A stretch of DNA of 64,000 bases from NCBI GenBank assembly GCA_016841265.1, contig JAENZL010000004.1:68268-132267 (forward strand), given 5' to 3'. The stretch is from Methanobacteriota archaeon (GTDB lineage: Archaea; Halobacteriota; Methanosarcinia; Methanosarcinales; Methanosarcinaceae). Under the pieces are notes generated by a model, which searched no databases, was not told where the DNA came from, and worked only from the letters and a program-made list of their open reading frames with translations. The position numbers and the translations under genes were made by a program. Below, piece after piece: positions 63,930 to 64,000 of this stretch (position 1 is its first letter; every line of letters begins with the position of its first letter).

Positions 63930-64000
<71 letters not shown>

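Overview
The window is a chromosomal segment of a methanogenic archaeon, almost certainly Methanosarcina or a very close relative. The support is a stand-alone heterodisulfide reductase pair hdrC-hdrB, an F420:NADP oxidoreductase, PAN, SecE/Spt5, archaeal L11 and L1-L10-L12 ribosomal genes, TBP, MBF1, AglJ-type glycosyltransferase and several archaea-only DUF families (DUF99, DUF134, DUF1284). GC content is moderate, with coding islands separated by long AT-rich spacers. The last ~70 bases (poly-A, then C and G runs) look like a contig edge rather than biology.

Layout. 1-4.5 kb: partial M24 peptidase, DUF2284 metal-binding protein, secreted subtilase-like protease with Glu at the usual His position, and Fno. 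4.5-8.6 kb: hdrCB and small Cys-rich proteins (DUF1284, DUF1847, DUF169). 8.8-14.3 kb: a metal-cluster cassette with two tandem MinD-like ATPases carrying ferredoxin inserts, a CDF transporter fused to a NifX-like domain, two free NifX-like proteins, the DUF134 regulator and an Mrp/NBP35 scaffold. 14.6-16.5 kb: thioredoxin lipoprotein, CcdA, and a thioredoxin paralogue that has lost its CxxC. 16.6-21.4 kb: anaerobic cobalamin operon cbiT-L-F-G(N)-G(C)-H-C with a split cbiG. 22.2-24.6 kb: a LeuA-superfamily condensing enzyme convergent with an isocitrate dehydrogenase-like gene. This pair may supply 2-oxoglutarate through a Re-type citrate synthase.

25-36 kb is mostly housekeeping: TatD, MBF1/PAN divergent pair, DUF99, FtsZ, SecE-Spt5, L11, L1-L10-L12 with a structured leader, and a radical SAM enzyme. 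36-43 kb is the accessory island: an AAA ATPase flanked by GC-rich dispersed repeats, a truncated HRDC protein, a KAP P-loop NTPase fused to a formylglycine-generating-enzyme-like (C-type lectin fold) domain whose C-terminus looks like a diversity-generating-retroelement variable region, and a membrane HEAT-repeat protein. A shared AAATTTAACTA motif lies at both sides of this island. 43-53.8 kb: two SAM-hydroxide adenosyltransferases, a QueG-like protein, Ogt, a secreted M3 peptidase, three tandem lipoproteins and ThiC. 54-62 kb, all minus strand: AglJ, TBP with a multi-TATA promoter, and the condensin operon smc-scpA-scpB.

A recurring feature is that many intergenic spacers carry their own short tandem repeat (9-21 bp units), each with a different unit sequence. 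No rRNA, tRNA, CRISPR array, transposase or integrase was recognised.
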